This document shows positions 6,496-15,837 of a stretch of DNA of 64,000 bases, in pieces. The position numbers and the translations under genes were made by a program. The notes beneath the pieces are model-generated. The model was given only the letters and a program-made list of their open reading frames with translations. It had not been told where the DNA came from and made no database searches. The DNA lies in assembly GCA_051747385.1 (NCBI GenBank), contig JBNJGB010000036.1, positions 1 to 64,000 of the forward strand, given 5' to 3'. The stretch comes from JBNJGB01 sp051747385. GTDB taxonomy: Bacteria > Myxococcota_A > UBA9042 > PHBI01 > JACKFB01. Every line of letters begins with the position of its first letter. The first letter of the stretch is position 1.

Positions 6496-9139
6496 AGCCC
6501 GTGTTGCGCATGCCGGCGGCGATGCCGTTCACCGTCACCTGGAGGGCGTCCTTCAGGCTGCGGTCGCCGGCCTGGCGGGTCCGGCGGAGGACCTCGGCCT
6601 GGAGGATGTTCAGCGGGTCGACGTAGGGATTCCGCACGTCGATGGATCGGCGGAGGACCTGGTTGCCCTCCAGAAGCTCGTCCTGGCGGGTGATCTCGAG
6701 CAGGGCCTTCACGGTCGTGTCGAAGCGCTCGCGGAGGCGCGCGCCGAGCTCGTGGAGCTCCGGCGGGGCGTTGAGCTGCTCGTAGTGGGCGTGGATCTCG
6801 GGCTCCGCCTTCGCGAGGACCATCTCCACCATGGACAGGAAGGTGTTGAAGAAGGGCCACTCCTCGGCCATCTCGAACAGGACGTCGCGGTCCGGGCCGT
6901 CCAGGGTGGAGCGCAGGGCCTCGCCCACCCCCAGCCAGGAGGGCAGCAGGAGCCGCGTCTGGGTCCAGGCGAAGATCCACGGGATGGCCCGCAGGGTCTC
7001 CACGCCGCCGCCCTTCTTCCGGCGCGCCGGGCGGCTGCCGATCTTCAGGCCGCCCAGCTCCGGCTCGGGCGTCGCGGAGCGGAAGTACTCCACGAACCGC
7101 GGGTCCTCGCGCACCACGCCGCGGAAGACCGACATCGCCTCCTCCGCCATGTGGTCCATGACCCGCCGCCACTCGGGCTTCGGGCTGGGCGGCGGCGTCA
7201 GCGTCGACTCGCTCACGGCCGTGATGTACAGCTCCAGCGTCCGCAGGGCGATGCCGGGCAGGCCGAACTTGGCCTGGATGACCTCGCCCTGCTCCGTCAC
7301 GCGCATGGTGCCGCCCACGGTGCCCGGCGGCAGGGCGCCGATGGCCTTGTGGGCCGGGCCGCCGCCGCGACCGACGGTGCCGCCGCGGCCGTGGAAGATG
7401 GTCAGGTGCACGTCCCGCGAGCGGCACGTCTCGAGCAGCGCCTCCTGGGCCTGGTACAGCTCCCAGTTGGCCGTGAGCAGCCCGGCGTCCTTGGCGGAGT
7501 CCGAGTAGCCGATCATCACCTCGACGTTTCCGGCGCAGCGCTCCGCGAACCACGGGATGTCCAGCAGGCGGGCCATGGTGGCCCCGGCGCCCCGCAGGTC
7601 GTCGCGCGTCTCGAACAGCGGCACGACCCGCAGCGGGTGACGGACGCGCGCCTCCTTCTGGAGGAGGTGGACGGCCAGGACGTCCGACGGGGACGTGGCC
7701 ATGGAGATGACGTACGCCCCCAGCGAGCCCGGGCCCTGCTCGGCGATGGCGTCCATGGTCTCCAGGACGTCGCGGACGTCGTCGTTGCACGGGAGGCGGT
7801 CGGGCAGCAGCGGGCGCTTGCTCTCCAGCTCGCGGACCAGGAACTCCTGGCGCTCCTCCTCGGACCACTCCTCGTACGATCCCAGGTCCAGGTAGCGCGT
7901 GATGGCGTCGAGGGCCTCGGTGTGGCGCTCCGACTCCTGCCGGATGTCCAGCGTCACCAGGGTCAGCCCGAAGCAGGCCAGCCGCCGGATGATGTCCAGG
8001 AGGCGCCCCCGGGCCACCACGCCCGCGCCCGTGTCGTGGAGCGACCGCCACAGGACCATCAGCTCGTCCCGGAGCTCCAGCGGGTCCGCGTAGACGTCGT
8101 CGTACAGGGGAAGCTCCCGGTGGACGACGGCCTCCGCCCAGTCGCGCGTGCGGGCCATCTTCTCGCGGATCGGCCGCAGGTACGCGCGGTACGGCTCGCG
8201 CACGTCGCCCACGATCTCGCGAAGCTCCTCGTTGGCGTCCTCCAGGGACAGCTCGGCCCGCAGGGTGTCGATCTCCTGCCAGTACAGGTCCGCCACCATC
8301 CACCGGCTCAGGGCGCAGACGCGCCGCGTCGTCCCCGGCGTCACGTTGGGATTGCCGTCGCGATCCCCGCCCATCCACGAGCCGTAGCGCAGCGGGAACA
8401 CCTCCAGGGGCAGCCCGCGCCCGGTGTACTCGTGCAGCGCTTCGTCCAGCACCCGCGCGAAGCGGGGCACCGCGTTCCACAGGGTCTGCTCGAAGACCAG
8501 CAGGCCGCCGTTCGCCTCCTGCAGGGGCGACGGGCGCTTCCGCAGGATCTCGTCGGTGCGCCAGATGCTGGCGATCTCGCGGCGGAGCTCCTGGGCCAGC
8601 CAGTGCTGCTCGTCCGGCGTCCGATCCGTGTGATCCCGCTCGGCCAGCAGCTCCGCGATGTGGTTGTGCTTCTGGAGGAGCGTCCTCCGGTTCACCTCCG
8701 TCGGGTGCGCCGTGAGCACCATCTCCACGTTCATGGAGCACACCAGGTCGTGGAGCCGATCCGGCGCCACGCCCTCGCTCCGCAGCCGGGAGAACCCGTC
8801 CTCCAGGGAGCCACGCTGGGCCCTGCCCTCCGGGGCCCGGAGGTAGTCCCGCCGCCGCCGGATGCGGTGGTGCTGCTCGGCGATGTTGGCCAGGTTCAGG
8901 AAGTGGGAGAACGCCCTCGCGACGGTCACGGAGCGCTCCACCGGCACCTCGGTCAGCTCCTCCTGCATCACGTCCCAGGCCGAGTGCTCGCCGCTGCGCG
9001 CCTGCTTCGAGAGCTGGCGCACCCGCTCGACGGCCTCGAAGGCGCTCCGGCCCTCCATCTCCCGGATGGTGTCGCCGAGGAGCCCGCCGAGCAGGCGGAC
9101 GTCGTCCCGTAGGGGCGCGTGGGGATCGCGGGTCGTCAT
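6494..9139 (-). CDS. ppc: Phosphoenolpyruvate carboxylase
   Basis: An 881-residue protein with the hallmarks of bacterial-type PEP carboxylase: VLTAHPTEV (catalytic His, about residue 144), GGDRDGNPNV, VMIGYSDSAKDAG, the glycine loop FHGRGGTVGRGGGP, and the invariant C-terminal NG...MRNTG. It converts PEP and bicarbonate to oxaloacetate, replenishing the TCA cycle; the enzyme is cytoplasmic and usually tetrameric. ATG 9139 is preferred over an in-frame TTG six bases upstream because GGAGAG sits seven bases before the ATG but only one before the TTG. The gene lies 15 bases downstream of the dipeptidyl peptidase gene on the same strand, so the two may share a transcript. Confidence 0.97.
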   Translation of the reverse strand: MTTRDPHAPLRDDVRLLGGLLGDTIREMEGRSAFEAVERVRQLSKQARSGEHSAWDVMQEELTEVPVERSVTVARAFSHFLNLANIAEQHHRIRRRRDYLRAPEGRAQRGSLEDGFSRLRSEGVAPDRLHDLVCSMNVEMVLTAHPTEVNRRTLLQKHNHIAELLAERDHTDRTPDEQHWLAQELRREIASIWRTDEILRKRPSPLQEANGGLLVFEQTLWNAVPRFARVLDEALHEYTGRGLPLEVFPLRYGSWMGGDRDGNPNVTPGTTRRVCALSRWMVADLYWQEIDTLRAELSLEDANEELREIVGDVREPYRAYLRPIREKMARTRDWAEAVVHRELPLYDDVYADPLELRDELMVLWRSLHDTGAGVVARGRLLDIIRRLACFGLTLVTLDIRQESERHTEALDAITRYLDLGSYEEWSEEERQEFLVRELESKRPLLPDRLPCNDDVRDVLETMDAIAEQGPGSLGAYVISMATSPSDVLAVHLLQKEARVRHPLRVVPLFETRDDLRGAGATMARLLDIPWFAERCAGNVEVMIGYSDSAKDAGLLTANWELYQAQEALLETCRSRDVHLTIFHGRGGTVGRGGGPAHKAIGALPPGTVGGTMRVTEQGEVIQAKFGLPGIALRTLELYITAVSESTLTPPPSPKPEWRRVMDHMAEEAMSVFRGVVREDPRFVEYFRSATPEPELGGLKIGSRPARRKKGGGVETLRAIPWIFAWTQTRLLLPSWLGVGEALRSTLDGPDRDVLFEMAEEWPFFNTFLSMVEMVLAKAEPEIHAHYEQLNAPPELHELGARLRERFDTTVKALLEITRQDELLEGNQVLRRSIDVRNPYVDPLNILQAEVLRRTRQAGDRSLKDALQVTVNGIAAGMRNTG

Positions 9140-9154
9140 GTGCAAGCTCTCCGT

Positions 9155-11140
9155 CTAGTCGTTCACCGTCGGCAGGAACGAGTAGTGCCGGGCGTACTCC
9201 AGCATCTGCTCCGTGAAGTCTTCCGGATACTCGATGTGGACGTCGCAGACCTCACCCTCGCGCTCCGTGGCCACGAGGCGGGGGTTCAGGAAGCCGGCAT
9301 ACGGCGCCAGGCCCAGCTTCGCCCAGCGCTCCAGGACCTCCTCGTGGAGGGCGCGGTCCACGCGGACGCCCCAGGTCTCCACCAGCTCGCGGCCGGCCTC
9401 GTAGTCTCCCTGGGACTTGATGCGCTGGACCTCCCGGAGCAGCTCGCCCCACAGGGCCCGGAGCGCCTCGTAGTCGCGGATGGCGAAGCCCGTCTTCCCG
9501 TCCCGGTCGACGCGCTCGATGATCCCGTCCTCCCGGCCGCGCTCGTAGGCCCAGCTCGCCACCATCTGCCGGTTCCGCATGTGGGCCTGCTGGAGATCGT
9601 CGCCGGGCTCGATCCGCGAGAGCTGCACCAGCAGCCCGTTCCGGACGTAGGCGTCGTAGGCCGCCTTCCCGACGTCCAGCTCGGGCATCACGCCCAGGTC
9701 CACGAGCTTGTCGTCCATGAGGAACCACAGGGCCACGAGGTCGGCCCGCGCCTCCTCGAGGGTGCTCGCGTAGTTCCGCAGGGTCTCGGCCGGCGAGGCG
9801 ATCCCCTCCTCGAGCCGCCCGGAGGCGTGCCCGATGACCTCGTGGAGGTCGGTGTGGAGATCCGCGGGCAGCGTGGCCCAGCGCGCCTCGCGGGCGACCT
9901 CCTCCTCGGTCGCCGCGAACTCCCGGACCACGCCCACCTGGCGGCCGGCCTCGTGGCGCGCCTGGACGATGTTCGTCAGGTTCACGGACTTGGAGCCGTG
10001 CTCCCGGCGGATCCACTCCGCGTTCGGGAGGTTCACGCCGATCGGCAGGGCCGGCGAGGCGTCGCCGCTCGCCATGGCCACGTGGATGGCCTTGGCCGAG
10101 ATGCCCTGGACCTCGTCCTTCCGGTGGGCGTCCAGGACGGGGGTGTTCGCCTCGAACCAGGCGGCCTCGTCCGAGATGGCCTGGATGCGCTCGGTCCCCT
10201 CGTCGTCCCGGACGCTGACCATGGACTCGAAGGCCCCGCGCATCCCCATGGGATCGCCGTAGACCTCGATGAAGCCGTTCACCACGTCCACCACGCTGTC
10301 CGTGTCCCGGAGCCACGCGATGGAGTACTCGTCGAAGTCGGAGAGATCGCCGGTCTCCCAGAAGCGGATCAGCCCTCGCAGCGCCTCGCGCTGGGCCTCC
10401 CCCTCGGCCACCTCCACGGCCTTGCCCAGCCAGTGGACGATCTGCTCGATGGCCTCGGTGTACAGCCCCCCGAGCTTCCACGTGCGCTCGCGGATCTCGC
10501 CGTCCGGGCCCTTGTCCAGGCGGCTGTTGAGGCCCCAGGAGATCGGCCGCGGATCGTCCGGGTCCACCCGCTCGGCGTAGTACGCCTCCACCTCTTCGCG
10601 CGTGAGGCCCCGGTAGTAGTTGTTCGCGCTGTCGGCCACCAGGTCCCCCTCCGGATCCTGGCTCACCCGCACCGGGTCCACGTCCGGGTCGAAGATCAGG
10701 GGGCGGAGGTGCTCCACCAGATCGTCGTGGGTCCACCCCTCGTCGAGCGGCAGCGCGCCCGCGGGGGTCTCCCTCACCAGCTCGGCGAAGTAGCCCGGGG
10801 AGAAGCCGGGGAGGATCTTCTTCGTGGAGTAGTGGTGGTGGATGCCCGCCGAGAACCAGACGCGCTTGGTGTACTCGATGAAGGCGCCCCAGCCCTCGTC
10901 CTCCCGGGAGCCGTCCCAGGACGAGACGATGCCGTCGAGCGTACGGCGGATCCGCAGGTTCTCCGGGTGGTGCTGATCCCAGATGATGTCGCGCCCGGCC
11001 AGGGCCGCCTGCGAGAGGTAGTAGATGAGCTTCCTGGTTCGGACATCGAGCGCCTCGAACCCGGGCACCCGATAGCGAAGGATGCGCAGGTCCGCGAACT
11101 GCTCGGTCTGCCACACGAAGCCGTGGTCGGGTCCGGCCAT
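9155..11140 (-). CDS. M49 family dipeptidyl peptidase III-like metallopeptidase
   Basis: A 661-residue protein with the M49 signature HEVIGH (about residues 433-438), a variant of the HExxGH zinc motif that is unique to dipeptidyl peptidase III, followed about 25 residues later by EEARAD, equivalent to the EECRAE motif that supplies the third zinc ligand. The conserved FIEVYGDP and PNAEWIRREHGSKSVNLTNI blocks also fit. M49 enzymes remove dipeptides from the N terminus of short peptides. No signal peptide is seen, so it is probably cytoplasmic. ATG 11140 is chosen because GGAGG lies five bases upstream; a start at 11161 would overlap that site. The length is close to the 550-700 expected. Confidence 0.92.
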   Translation of the reverse strand: MAGPDHGFVWQTEQFADLRILRYRVPGFEALDVRTRKLIYYLSQAALAGRDIIWDQHHPENLRIRRTLDGIVSSWDGSREDEGWGAFIEYTKRVWFSAGIHHHYSTKKILPGFSPGYFAELVRETPAGALPLDEGWTHDDLVEHLRPLIFDPDVDPVRVSQDPEGDLVADSANNYYRGLTREEVEAYYAERVDPDDPRPISWGLNSRLDKGPDGEIRERTWKLGGLYTEAIEQIVHWLGKAVEVAEGEAQREALRGLIRFWETGDLSDFDEYSIAWLRDTDSVVDVVNGFIEVYGDPMGMRGAFESMVSVRDDEGTERIQAISDEAAWFEANTPVLDAHRKDEVQGISAKAIHVAMASGDASPALPIGVNLPNAEWIRREHGSKSVNLTNIVQARHEAGRQVGVVREFAATEEEVAREARWATLPADLHTDLHEVIGHASGRLEEGIASPAETLRNYASTLEEARADLVALWFLMDDKLVDLGVMPELDVGKAAYDAYVRNGLLVQLSRIEPGDDLQQAHMRNRQMVASWAYERGREDGIIERVDRDGKTGFAIRDYEALRALWGELLREVQRIKSQGDYEAGRELVETWGVRVDRALHEEVLERWAKLGLAPYAGFLNPRLVATEREGEVCDVHIEYPEDFTEQMLEYARHYSFLPTVND

Positions 11141-11257
11141 GGAATCCTCCGGAGGGCTCACGAGGGGATACCTCTACTCACAACACCTGTGGAGCCGTTC
11201 TGCAAGCATGGAGGCGTCGGGCGACAGGGCGGTCACAAAGTCGACCGCCCTCCCGTG

Positions 11258-11287
11258 CCCTTGCCCTTGCCCTTGCCCTTGCCCTTG
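11258..11287. repeat. Hexanucleotide tandem repeat (CCCTTG)x5
   Basis: Five perfect copies of CCCTTG in the divergent intergenic region between the M49 peptidase and the three-repeat lipoprotein. The complementary hexamer GGGCAA is tandemly repeated at 40390-40407, so the same simple repeat appears twice in this window in intergenic DNA. Copy number may vary between strains by slippage. Confidence 0.8.
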
Positions 11288-11490
11288 CCTGCTCGCGAAC
11301 GCGCAGAATCCATCGTTTCCGAGCGGATACAATCCAACGCCGGGCGCCGTACCACCGCGCGGCCCTCACTTGTCCGACTTTGCGATTGCCCTGCGTCGGA
11401 CGAGCGCTGGACGAACGGGCTCACGGCCGGAGCGCGAGACCCGGGAAAAACAGCCTCACGGCCGTCGCGCGAGCCGTCGCGAATCGTTGG

Positions 11491-11503
11491 TTGACGCGGT
11501 CAA
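11491..11503. promoter_or_regulatory. Palindromic operator candidate upstream of the lipoprotein gene
   Basis: TTGAC-GCG-GTCAA is a perfect five-base inverted repeat with a three-base centre, 62 bases before the ATG at 11566. It could be a regulator site or contain a -35 box, but no convincing -10 follows at standard spacing. Apart from this and the hexamer array, the roughly 425-bp divergent region (11141-11565) shows nothing else. Confidence 0.35.
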
Positions 11504-11565
11504 ACAGGTCGTCCACCTTCCGAGACACGTTCCCGGACATCTTCCCACACAGGCAGGAGGCTTCC

Positions 11566-13329
11566 ATGCGAACCGGATGGAACGGCACGGTTGCGATCGC
11601 CCTGGCGGCGAGCGCGCTCGTCTTCGCCGGATGCGAGACGGACGACGAGAGCCTCGGCGACGCCGGGACCACGGACACGGCGCAGGACGTCGCAGAGGAC
11701 ACCACGATCGACGTGGGCGACTGCCCTGCCACGCCCGAGACGCTCTCCGGCGCCATGGGCGAGCGGACGCTGGGCTGCCCCGAGTACATCGTGGACGGCG
11801 ACCTGGAGGTGAGCGGGGGCACGCTGACCATCCTCCCGGGCGTCCAGCTGACGTTCACGTCGGGCAGCACCCTGTGGATCAGCGACGACGCGGCCATCCA
11901 CGCGGAGGGCACGGAGGACGCCCCCATCCGCCTGCTCGGCGCCACCGAGGCCCCCGCCTTCTGGCGGGCCTTCGTCATCGAGTCCCCGGATCCCACGAAC
12001 GTGCTCCGGCACGTCGAGATCGCCCACGGCGGCTCCGAGGACTACTTCTCGAACAACCCCGCCGGCCTGTACCTCGGCGCGAGCGCGACCGTGACCATGG
12101 ACCACGTCACGTTCCGGGACAACGGCGGGTACGGCCTGTCCGTGGAGCCGGACGTCAAGATGCCCGGCTTCACCTCCAACACCTTCTCGGGCAACGAGAC
12201 GGCCAACGCGCTGATCTCCACCCGGCAGGTGGGCATGCTCGACGAGGCCAGCGACTACGGCGCCGAGGGCGAGTACGTGGAGGTCTACGGCCGGGTCGCC
12301 AGTGACGACGCCACGTGGCCCGCCACCAACGTGCCGCTCCGCTTCAGCGGGAACCACGAGTTCGACGCGGGCACCCTCACCCTCTCGGAGGGCGTGGACA
12401 TCGAGATGACCATCGGCGCGACCCTCTGGATCGGCACCGAGGCCGCCATCGTGGCCAACGGGACCGAGGAGGACCCGGTGACCATCCGGGGCGCCACCGA
12501 GACCGCGGCGTTCTGGCGGGCCTTCGTCATCGAGTCCCCGAACCCCGTGAACACCCTGACCCACGTGGTCGTCGCCCACGGCGGCTCCGAGGACTACTTC
12601 TCGAACAACCCCGCCGGCCTGTACCTCGGGGACGGCGCGCGGGTGACCCTGGATCACTGCACGTTCCGGGACAACGGCGGCTACGGCCTGTCCGTCGAGA
12701 CGGACGTGAAGATGCCGGGCTTCACCACGAACACCTTCTCCGGCAACGAGGAGGCGAGCGCCCTCGTCTCCACGCGACAGGTGGGGATGCTCGACGACGC
12801 CAGCGACTACGGCGCCGAGGGCGAGTACGTCCAGGTGTACGGCCGGGTGGCCTCCGGCGACAACACGTGGCCCGCCACGAACCGGCCGCTCCGGTTCACG
12901 GGCGACCACGAGCTGGAAGACGGCGCCTTCACCCTGGAGCCGGGCCTGCGCATCGAGTTCGTCTCGGGCGCGACCCTCTGGGTGAGCGACGACGCCAGCT
13001 TCACGGCCGAGGGCACCGCCGAGGCGCCCATCGAGTTCGTCGGCGCGACGGAGGTCGCCGAGTTCTGGCGGGCGTTCGTCATCGAGTCCCCGGATCCCAC
13101 GAACTCCATGAGCCACGTGCGCATCGCCCACGGCGGCAGCGAAGAGTACTTCTCGAACGCCCCGGCCGGGCTGTACCTCGGGGGCAGCGCGCACCTGTCC
13201 CTGACCGACTCGGTACTGGAGGACAACGGCGGCGTGCAGCTCTACGTGGAGGACGGCGCCACCATCGACCCGGCCGACCCCACGACCGCGAACACCATCG
13301 ACGGTGACGTGCGGCTCCCGGGTGAGTAG
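11566..13329 (+). CDS. Lipoprotein with three parallel beta-helix-like repeats
   Basis: A 587-residue protein. The signal peptide ends in a lipobox (LVFAGC), followed by an Asp/Thr-rich linker. The rest is three copies of a module of about 180 residues, each with a GGTLTILPG-type strand, an AFWRAFVIESP segment, AHGGSEDYFSN and PAGLYLG. The first two copies share DVKMPGF, TFSGNE and STRQVGMLD almost unchanged; the third is cut short. Short alternating hydrophobic strands and Asn/Gly turns suggest a right-handed beta-helix on the cell surface. ATG 11566 has AGGAGG five bases upstream. Function unknown: adhesin, surface layer or carbohydrate-binding roles are all possible. The conservation between copies implies recent internal duplication. 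Confidence 0.85.
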   Translation: MRTGWNGTVAIALAASALVFAGCETDDESLGDAGTTDTAQDVAEDTTIDVGDCPATPETLSGAMGERTLGCPEYIVDGDLEVSGGTLTILPGVQLTFTSGSTLWISDDAAIHAEGTEDAPIRLLGATEAPAFWRAFVIESPDPTNVLRHVEIAHGGSEDYFSNNPAGLYLGASATVTMDHVTFRDNGGYGLSVEPDVKMPGFTSNTFSGNETANALISTRQVGMLDEASDYGAEGEYVEVYGRVASDDATWPATNVPLRFSGNHEFDAGTLTLSEGVDIEMTIGATLWIGTEAAIVANGTEEDPVTIRGATETAAFWRAFVIESPNPVNTLTHVVVAHGGSEDYFSNNPAGLYLGDGARVTLDHCTFRDNGGYGLSVETDVKMPGFTTNTFSGNEEASALVSTRQVGMLDDASDYGAEGEYVQVYGRVASGDNTWPATNRPLRFTGDHELEDGAFTLEPGLRIEFVSGATLWVSDDASFTAEGTAEAPIEFVGATEVAEFWRAFVIESPDPTNSMSHVRIAHGGSEEYFSNAPAGLYLGGSAHLSLTDSVLEDNGGVQLYVEDGATIDPADPTTANTIDGDVRLPGE

Positions 13330-13336
13330 CCTCGTC

Positions 13337-13366
13337 GGGGGCGGGCCTCGCCCGGGGCCCGCCCCC
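13337..13366 (+). terminator. Strong GC hairpin after the lipoprotein gene
   Basis: GGGGGCGGGCC (13337-13347) and GGCCCGCCCCC (13356-13366) are perfectly complementary 11-base arms with an eight-base loop, eight bases after the stop of the three-repeat lipoprotein. There is no U tract, as is common in very GC-rich genomes. Confidence 0.6.
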
Positions 13367-13448
13367 CCACGGACGAGTCGGAGGGCGGATCCCCGACTCG
13401 TGCTGTAGAAACCCGCCAGAGCGCCGGGACCGTGGTACACCCGGCGAC

Positions 13449-14105
13449 ATGACGGTCTCGTACTGGCAGGACCGGGCCGCCTCCCACCTGATGGTCGCGC
13501 TGGGCCTGGCCACCCTGGCGGGTTGCGCCCCGATCCCGCTCCTGCAGGACGCGGGCATCGTCCGGAAGGGGCGCACCGTGACCGGCTTCGCTGGCGCCGT
13601 GAGCCTCCCGCTGGCCCCGGACACGCGCCTGGAGCCGGACGGCGGCGGGACGCAGGCTCACGACCCGGACCTCCACCTCCGCCCCCTGCCCCACGTCCTG
13701 GGCTGGGCGCGCCACGGCCTGGGAGGCCGCTCGGAGGCGCAGTTCGCCTTCCACGTGCCCACCTTCGGCATCCTGATCGGAGGCAAGCTCGGGCTGGTGG
13801 GCCCGGGCCCGGACGCTCCGTTCTCCCTGGCGGTATCCGGCGACGTGGGCGCGAGCCCCGTCCTGGGGGAGCCGGCCTGGGGAGGCTCGCTGCACGTGGA
13901 CGTGGCTCCGCGGCCCTCGTGGAGCCTGGACGCCACCGTGCGGATGGGGGTCTCGCCGGGGCTGTGGGATCGACCCGCCCTGACCGCCGTCCTCGGCACG
14001 TCGTACCACGGCGACCGGACGCTCCACTTCGCCGCCGCGGGCACCGCGGACGTGGGCTTCGGCGGCGCGCCCGCGGCCTACCTCCTCGTCGGGTTCTCGG
14101 ACTGA
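13449..14105 (+). CDS. Uncharacterised lipoprotein
   Basis: A 218-residue protein with a signal peptide and lipobox (LATLAGC, Cys about residue 26). The mature part is rich in Gly, Leu and amphipathic beta-like segments (AQFAFHVPTFGILIGGKLGLV, then GGSLHVDVAPRPSWSLDATV), ending in LLVGFSD, which resembles small beta-barrel or outer-membrane-associated proteins. No family is recognised. It starts 83 bases after the hairpin at 13366 and is followed 24 bases later by another envelope protein, so the two are likely an operon. Confidence 0.7.
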   Translation: MTVSYWQDRAASHLMVALGLATLAGCAPIPLLQDAGIVRKGRTVTGFAGAVSLPLAPDTRLEPDGGGTQAHDPDLHLRPLPHVLGWARHGLGGRSEAQFAFHVPTFGILIGGKLGLVGPGPDAPFSLAVSGDVGASPVLGEPAWGGSLHVDVAPRPSWSLDATVRMGVSPGLWDRPALTAVLGTSYHGDRTLHFAAAGTADVGFGGAPAAYLLVGFSD

Positions 14106-14129
14106 GGAAAAACGGATACCGTTCCGGCC

Positions 14130-15137
14130 ATGAGTCAGCCAGCCCACCGTGATCGCACCGGCTCCCGCCTGCTCCTCGTGGCCCTCGGCCTGGTCCTCGC
14201 CTTCCTGGCCGCCGGGGCCGGCATCTGGTGGTACGTCTCCGGCCGCTTCGACGCGGCGGCCGTGCCCCTGAAGGGCTGGGAGGTGCCCGGGCTCCGCGTC
14301 GGCCTGCCGCAGTGGGCGGAGGAGGACGTGCAGGCCGACGGCGTGCCGGGCCACGTCACGCTGACCGCGCCCGGGGGCAGCGGCCGGTACCTGGAGATCC
14401 GCTGGAACCCGAGCGCCGGTCTGACCGCGGACGAGGTGGTCGAGGCGCTGACCGGGGACGCTCCGCTCCGAGAGGAGGAGCGACATTCGGTGCAGGTGGA
14501 CGGCAGGCCCTCGTTCGTCTCGTACCTGGAGGCCGACGACGCCCGGAAGCGGGTGGCGTTCAGCCTGTGGCGATGCCCCGAGTCCGGGCTGGCCTATCAG
14601 CTCACGACGTTCGTGGACCTCCCGCGCGATCCCCTGATGGCCCTGCACGAGCGGATCCTGGGGACGGCGGGCTGCGCCCCGCTCGCCGCCGGGGACGCGC
14701 CCGAGCCGATCTTCCCCGTCTTCGACGCGCCGGAGGGCTTCAAGAAGGCGGACGAGGAGATCACCCAGGTGTGGGAGGGCGGTCAGGAGGGCGTATTCGA
14801 CCTGGCGCCGGGGACCCCGGGCCGGCGGACCGCCGAGACCCTGAAGGAGACGCCGGCCCTCCGCGCCCAGTCCGCGCGCGCCGAGTTCGGCCTCGAGGAC
14901 GTCCACCTGGGGTCGAAGCCTGTCTCGAAGGAAGGCCCCGGCGGCGCCCAGCGCGAGGTGTACGTGGGCCAGGGCATGGACAAGACCGGCAACCCGGTGC
15001 GCGTCCTCATGACCTGGTTCTACTGCCCGGACGCCGACCGGACGTTCCTGGCCTTCCACGCCGGTCCGCCCGGGCAGGGCCGGGAGCCGTTCGTCGACGC
15101 CCTCGTGGGCCTCCGCTGCCCCGAGCCCCGGAAGTAG
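14130..15137 (+). CDS. Uncharacterised membrane-anchored periplasmic protein
   Basis: A 335-residue protein with a short cytoplasmic N terminus, one membrane helix (LLLVALGLVLAFLAAGAGIWWYV, roughly residues 14-36) and a large soluble part with two similar halves: each contains a P-x-GF/GL stretch, an acidic helix and a C-terminal region with W/F and paired cysteines (LWRCPESG and TWFYCPDADRTFLAFHAG). The cysteines may form disulfides in the periplasm. No known family is recognised. It probably forms an operon with the preceding lipoprotein gene. The plus-strand unit ends here, facing the HAD gene. Confidence 0.65.
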   Translation: MSQPAHRDRTGSRLLLVALGLVLAFLAAGAGIWWYVSGRFDAAAVPLKGWEVPGLRVGLPQWAEEDVQADGVPGHVTLTAPGGSGRYLEIRWNPSAGLTADEVVEALTGDAPLREEERHSVQVDGRPSFVSYLEADDARKRVAFSLWRCPESGLAYQLTTFVDLPRDPLMALHERILGTAGCAPLAAGDAPEPIFPVFDAPEGFKKADEEITQVWEGGQEGVFDLAPGTPGRRTAETLKETPALRAQSARAEFGLEDVHLGSKPVSKEGPGGAQREVYVGQGMDKTGNPVRVLMTWFYCPDADRTFLAFHAGPPGQGREPFVDALVGLRCPEPRK

Positions 15138-15147
15138 CCGGACGGTC

Positions 15148-15837
15148 TCACCGGCCCGCCTCGTCCTGCGGACACTCGCGACGCGCCCTCCGCACGCTGG
15201 CGGCGATCGCGAGGAGGTCCACGCCGGCCTCCCGATCCACCAGGACGCCCGTCAGCCCCGCGGCCTCCGCGCCGGCGACGTCCAACTCCGCGTGATCCCC
15301 CACGTGCCAGGCCTCGTCCGCCCGGACCCCGTGCAGCGCCAGGGCGCGCTCGAACAACGCCGGGTCCGGCTTCCCCGCGCCCGCGTCCGCCGGGAGGGTC
15401 ACGCCGTCGAAGAAGCCCGCGAGGCCGGTCGCCTCCAGCACGGCGGGCAGGCGGCGGTCGAAGTTGCTCGCGACGCCCAGGCGGACCCCCTCGGCGCGCA
15501 GGGACTCGAGGGCGGGGCGCGTGTCCGGGTAGACGTGCCAGGGCTCCGCCGTCGCGAACCACGCGAAGAGGTCGTCGAAGAACGCCTCGAAGTCGTCGAA
15601 GGCGATCCGGGCCCCGACGCGCTCGAACGCCGACCCGACGACCCGGCGCCACCAGGCCCGACCCGGGTCGGTCGGCCAGCCCGTCTCGGCCACGGCCGCC
15701 GCGAAGGCGTCGTCCAGCGCGGCGCCGTCGACCCGGACCCCGTGGCGGGCGGCGCGCTCGGCGTAGGCTCCGCCGATCCCGCCGCGCACGGTCATGAGCG
15801 TCCCCACGACGTCCAGGAGCACGAGCCGCGGCCTCAC
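15148..15837 (-). CDS. HAD superfamily hydrolase, HDHD3/haloacid-dehalogenase-like
   Basis: A 229-residue protein with the four HAD motifs: LLDVVGTL (nucleophile Asp; the second position is Gly as in DxxGT haloacid-dehalogenase-type members), VASNFD (motif II Ser), GKPDPALF (Lys), and HVGDHAELDVAGAEAAG (Gly-Asp...Asp). A helical cap of about 100 residues follows motif I. The class covers small-molecule phosphatases and dehalogenases. The GTG start at 15837 overlaps the stop of the upstream truncated GH1 gene (GTGA), so expression is coupled to that gene. Substrate unknown. Confidence 0.85.
   Translation of the reverse strand: MRPRLVLLDVVGTLMTVRGGIGGAYAERAARHGVRVDGAALDDAFAAAVAETGWPTDPGRAWWRRVVGSAFERVGARIAFDDFEAFFDDLFAWFATAEPWHVYPDTRPALESLRAEGVRLGVASNFDRRLPAVLEATGLAGFFDGVTLPADAGAGKPDPALFERALALHGVRADEAWHVGDHAELDVAGAEAAGLTGVLVDREAGVDLLAIAASVRRARRECPQDEAGR

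Noticed and set aside
11491..11503. TTGAC palindrome as a definite -35 promoter element
   Set aside because: No -10 hexamer is present at 16-18 bases, so it is kept only as an operator candidate.
12315..13307. Plus-strand alternate frames within the three-repeat lipoprotein
   Set aside because: Arg/Gly/Pro-rich translations with no motif; they are frame shadows of the real gene.
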